23,719 nucleotides of DNA, from NCBI GenBank assembly GCA_019058135.1, contig JAHLWE010000434.1, positions 1 to 23,719 of the forward strand, given 5' to 3'. Both the position numbers and the translations under genes were made by a program. Positions 20,412 through 23,719 of this stretch are shown here, in pieces. The DNA is from Promethearchaeota archaeon (GTDB taxonomy: Archaea; Asgardarchaeota; Lokiarchaeia; Sigyniarchaeales; SOKP01). The notes under the pieces were generated by a model. That model saw nothing but the letters and a program-made list of their open reading frames with translations. It did not search any database and was not told the origin of the DNA. Position 1 is the stretch's first letter, and every line of letters begins with the position of its first letter.

Positions 20412-21464
20412 TTAACATATACGAGGAATGGACTCCCCTAAAGGCATATCTACGAATCTGGTTCCTCCAATTATTGTTTTTAAGAATACTTTTTTTTGTT
20501 CCTCCGATTTTACCTCTCCAATTATCCGGGCTTCTTTTCCAAGATTTGTAGTTTTAATTTTTTGTAGTACTGCATCAGCATAATTCGAATCTACGGCTAT
20601 TAATGCTTTCCCTTCGCAAGCCATTTGCATTGGATCTAAACCTAAGATATCGCACACAGCATTAACCTCTTTCTTAATTGGTATTTTTTCTTCGTCGAGC
20701 CAAACGCTCATATTTGATTTGGAGCTCCATTCGTTTAGCGCGCTCGCGACGCCTCCACGAGTAGGATCTTTCATTGCATGAATATGATTTTGTTTAATAT
20801 CTTCTTTAATTGCAAGATATATTTCTTTTAAATATGCAAGATCCGATTCTAAATTTGTCGATAAATTTAATCCTCCTCTTTTTGCCATTAAAGCAGCACC
20901 ATGATCGCCGATTGAACCAGTAATTATAATTTTATCACCAGCCTTTAGATTATTATCATATATTTTTATATTCTTATTTTTAATCCCTATTCCAGAGGTT
21001 GCGATAATAATTTCATTCAACGTGGTTTTAGGCATAACTTTTGTATCACCAGCAATAATTGCAATATCGGCCTCTTTAGCAGTTTGATTAAAAGACTTAA
21101 CAATTTTTCCTAATAAATCAAAGCTAAATCCTTCTTCAATAATATAAATTGAACTTAAAGCTAAAGGTTCAGCTCCCATCATTAAAATATCATTCACCGT
21201 TCCGCATATGCTTAATTTTCCAAGATCCCCTCCCGGGAAAAATAGAGGAAAAACAGTGTGTCCATCAGCAGTTATTACAATCTCTTTATCATAATTTTTT
21301 AAAGGAATTGTAGCTCCATCATCTAATTCTTCAACACCAATACCATTATTAACATTTTTTTGAGCAATCCCCTTTACTATGAATTCTATCAATTCCGATT
21401 GCAAGATTCCGCCTGAACCGTGAGCTATGCGTATTATTTTTGAGCCTTTTACGTCGCTTTCCAT
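20412..21464 (-). CDS. hypE: [NiFe]-hydrogenase maturation protein HypE
   Basis: The gene encodes 350 residues. HypE dehydrates its C-terminal thiocarbamate to thiocyanate, giving the CN ligands of the hydrogenase iron. Visible are the AIRS/PurM-type ATP site ('IRIAHGSGG' at 11-19, 'ELDDGATIPL'), 'VITADGHTVFPLFFPGGDLGKL', 'GTVNDILMMGAEPLALS', 'KDPTRGGVASALNEW' and the required C-terminal Cys350 in 'SIPRIC'. Length is typical (330-350). Its partner HypF is divergent across a 110-base gap. The ATG lies about 30 bases after an AT-rich stretch, without a Shine-Dalgarno site. Confidence 0.95.
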   Translation of the reverse strand: MESDVKGSKIIRIAHGSGGILQSELIEFIVKGIAQKNVNNGIGVEELDDGATIPLKNYDKEIVITADGHTVFPLFFPGGDLGKLSICGTVNDILMMGAEPLALSSIYIIEEGFSFDLLGKIVKSFNQTAKEADIAIIAGDTKVMPKTTLNEIIIATSGIGIKNKNIKIYDNNLKAGDKIIITGSIGDHGAALMAKRGGLNLSTNLESDLAYLKEIYLAIKEDIKQNHIHAMKDPTRGGVASALNEWSSKSNMSVWLDEEKIPIKKEVNAVCDILGLDPMQMACEGKALIAVDSNYADAVLQKIKTTNLGKEARIIGEVKSEEQKKVFLKTIIGGTRFVDMPLGESIPRIC

Positions 21465-21574
21465 GAATAATATAATATTTAGAATGCATAAAAATTTAAT
21501 TAAATTAAATTAAAATAAAATCTATCAATTCCGATTATTGAGAATAAATTAAAATTAATGCTACAGCTATTGAA

Positions 21575-23719
21575 GTGAAAAATATTAAAATCGAAATAAA
21601 TATCACGGGAATTGTTCAAGGGGTTGGATTTAGGCCATTTTTATTTAATTTAGCTCGAAAATATGGATTTAAAGGATATATTTTAAATCGAGGTAATGCG
21701 GGAGTCCGTTTTGTTCTCACTGGAGAAGAAGAATTATTGGATAGATTTGTTGAGGATATTAAATTAAAAAAACCAAAGATTTCCTACGTTGAATCAATTT
21801 CGGTTAAAAAAATAGAGACTGATGAGGAATTTAAAGATTTAAAGATTCGAAAAAGTGAAAAAGGTCGTGGAATAAGTCTTACTCTTCCTCCAGACATTGC
21901 AATTTGTGATGATTGCGTGAATGATTTAAGAGATAAAAATAAAAAAAGATATTATATGTATCCTTTTGTTGCTTGTGCAGTCTGTGGTCCACGTTATACT
22001 ACTGTTAATGCTTTACCTTACGATCGAGAGAGAAGTACTATGATTGAGTTTCCATTATGCAATGAAGGCGATTCATCATGCATTAAGGATTATAAAGATT
22101 TTAATAATAGACGATTTCATGCTCAAACTTTTGCTTGCGCAGTTTGTGGACCAAATTACCAGTTATATGATAAATCAAAAAAAAAAATTGAGACAAATTC
22201 CATAAAGGAAATCTTGGAAATCACAGCAAAAAGAATTAATAAAGGTGAAATTGCCGCAGTTAAAGGGATAGGAGGGGTTCATTTAATTTGTTTGGCTGAA
22301 GATAATAAAGTATTAGAAGAGCTAAGAAATAGAAAAAAAGAACGGAAATATAAACCCTTTGCTATTATGACCCCAAAATTAGAGATTCTTGAAAATTTTG
22401 TTGTAATCTCTGAGAACGAAAGAGAATTATTAAATTCTTTCAGAAAACCTATTGTTATTCTTGAAAGGAAAAAAAAACCTAATGAAGTAATACTCTCAAA
22501 TCAAGTGGCTCCAGGTTTAAGTTCAATAGGTGTAATGTTACCTTATGCCGGGATTCATTATCTGCTTTTTGATTTTATAGGGCAAAAACCATTAATTTAT
22601 ACTAGCGGAAATGTATCAAATTTACCTATGGGAATAAGAAATGAAATGATTTTTGAGCAATTGAAAGGCCTTGCTGATTTTTTTCTTTTACATAATAGAA
22701 CAATTTTCCAAAGATGTGATGATAGTGTTTTACGAGTTCATAATGATAAAGTTAAATTGATACGTCGATCTAAAGGATATATCCCAGCATATCTGCCACT
22801 GCCTTTTGAAGTTGAGATTTCAGGTGCTTTAGCAACAGGTCCTGAATTAAATGTAACCGGTGCAGTACTACGACGTAATAGAGTATTCCCAACTCAGCAT
22901 ATTGGGCATATTAAAAGTCTTGAAACTTTTAATTTTTTAAAAAATGCACTTTTTAATATAAAAAATCTATTGCAAATTGAAGATAAAGAAATTGAATTCA
23001 TAGCATGTGATCTACATCCATCTTTTTATACAACAACATATGCTAAAGAACTTGCTGAAAAGTATGGGATTAATTATTTCCCAATTCAACATCATTTTGC
23101 TCATGTTTTGGGTTTAATGGCTGAAAATAAAATAACCCCAGATGAACAAATCATTGCAATTTCAGCAGATGGAGTAGGTTTTGGACCAGATAATAATGTA
23201 TGGGGTGGAGAGATCTTATTATGTTCTTACAATGAATATCAAAGATTAGGTCATTTAGAATATCAACCCATGGTTGGAGGAGATCGATGTGCAAAATATC
23301 CAGGAAGAATGTTCGCCTCGATATTGTTAAATACTATAGGAGTCGAAGACTCTGAAAAGATATTTAAAAAAATTGGGTTGATAAATGATTTAGAATATAA
23401 AATTACTGAATTAGAGGGGATTATATCACAATTTAATAATTCTAGAGGAATTTTTCCCTCTAAAAATATTCCGTTAACTAGCGCTACCGGTAGAATTTTT
23501 GATGTTGTATCTTATTTATTAGGTGCATGTAATGTCAAAACATATCAAGGTGAGCCAGCTATTCGATTGGAAGGGTTAGCTTCTAAAGGAAATCCAAAGA
23601 ATATACAACTCACTATAGATTATTCTAAAGAAAACGGACAATATATTATCAAGACCTCGGAAATAATTACTAATATTTTAAAATTGTTAGAAGATTCAAA
23701 CAATAGAAGAGAAGATATC
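21575..23719 (+). CDS. hypF: Carbamoyltransferase HypF, 3' partial
   Basis: The GTG start and at least 715 codons are in the window; the stop lies beyond the right edge (family length about 750-770). HypF makes carbamoyl-AMP from carbamoyl phosphate and ATP and transfers the carbamoyl group to the HypE Cys. Domains in order are acylphosphatase (2-90, 'GIVQGVGFRPF'), two zinc fingers (C111/C114-C134/C137 and C162/C169-C188/C191), a YrdC-like domain ('INKGEIAAVKGIGGVHL') and a Kae1/carbamoyltransferase domain ('HHFAHVLGLMAEN', 'DLHPSFYTT'). The second finger opens with C-x6-C instead of C-x2-C. An ATG at 21559 is out of frame. It is divergent from hypE. Confidence 0.92.
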   Translation, partial: MKNIKIEINITGIVQGVGFRPFLFNLARKYGFKGYILNRGNAGVRFVLTGEEELLDRFVEDIKLKKPKISYVESISVKKIETDEEFKDLKIRKSEKGRGISLTLPPDIAICDDCVNDLRDKNKKRYYMYPFVACAVCGPRYTTVNALPYDRERSTMIEFPLCNEGDSSCIKDYKDFNNRRFHAQTFACAVCGPNYQLYDKSKKKIETNSIKEILEITAKRINKGEIAAVKGIGGVHLICLAEDNKVLEELRNRKKERKYKPFAIMTPKLEILENFVVISENERELLNSFRKPIVILERKKKPNEVILSNQVAPGLSSIGVMLPYAGIHYLLFDFIGQKPLIYTSGNVSNLPMGIRNEMIFEQLKGLADFFLLHNRTIFQRCDDSVLRVHNDKVKLIRRSKGYIPAYLPLPFEVEISGALATGPELNVTGAVLRRNRVFPTQHIGHIKSLETFNFLKNALFNIKNLLQIEDKEIEFIACDLHPSFYTTTYAKELAEKYGINYFPIQHHFAHVLGLMAENKITPDEQIIAISADGVGFGPDNNVWGGEILLCSYNEYQRLGHLEYQPMVGGDRCAKYPGRMFASILLNTIGVEDSEKIFKKIGLINDLEYKITELEGIISQFNNSRGIFPSKNIPLTSATGRIFDVVSYLLGACNVKTYQGEPAIRLEGLASKGNPKNIQLTIDYSKENGQYIIKTSEIITNILKLLEDSNNRREDI

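Noticed and set aside
1..23719. CRISPR arrays, tRNA or rRNA genes
   Set aside because: No regularly spaced direct repeats and no cloverleaf or G+C-rich rRNA-like stretch were seen. AT-rich tandem words such as ATTTAAG at 2094-2110 are too short and too few.

Overview
Organism. The window is very AT-rich (roughly a quarter to a third G+C). Several genes have a TATA-like box about 25 bases before the start codon (integrase, hypD region, radical-SAM gene), as in leaderless archaeal transcripts, and the last 7.5 kb holds archaeal-type hydrogenase maturation genes. I read it as a chromosomal segment of a mesophilic, hydrogenase-bearing archaeon. An Asgard/Promethearchaeota or similar AT-rich anaerobic lineage fits, but the lineage is inferred and no rRNA or tRNA gene is present to fix it.

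Layout. Positions 1 to about 16,000 look like the right part of an integrated mobile element or provirus. Almost every gene is unfamiliar, small and lysine/glutamate-rich, and the block ends at a tyrosine recombinase (14761-15984). The left end lies outside the window. Three plus-strand genes (2-2652) precede a long minus-strand operon (2708-8253). The operon holds coiled-coil proteins, an eight-cysteine cross-brace zinc-finger protein with a membrane segment, a J-domain protein, a Spo11/topoisomerase VI A-like protein and, at its promoter-proximal end, a 49-residue ribbon-helix-helix protein. A palindrome-rich control region (8254-8506) separates it from two plus-strand genes, the first a winged-helix regulator. 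Two further minus-strand modules follow: 9203-11018 (DUF3467 protein, HTH protein, Cys-rich protein) and 11371-13586 (PD-(D/E)XK-like nuclease, three unknowns). A plus-strand pair (13717-14559) resembles a PIN-type toxin with a partner. A conserved element of about 75 bases (CAT-N10-GCGTT ... TATCAnnAAAATAAAAAAA) lies just after the stop codon of three minus-strand units.

Host part. From 16134 on come thioredoxin, fdhD, hypD, a B12-binding radical-SAM protein, hypE and the start of hypF (runs off the window). HypD, HypE and HypF assemble the Fe(CN)2CO group of [NiFe]-hydrogenases; FdhD activates formate dehydrogenase. Together they suggest H2/formate metabolism.

Most notable: a lone Spo11-like protein and a J-domain protein in one element operon, a three-copy 3' element marking operon ends, a putative divergent regulatory switch with paired palindromes, and a HypD reading frame whose conserved N-terminus continues upstream without a start codon and meets an ATG only if a nine-A run changes length. 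No capsid, terminase or portal gene is recognisable, so virus, plasmid and other element types all remain open.
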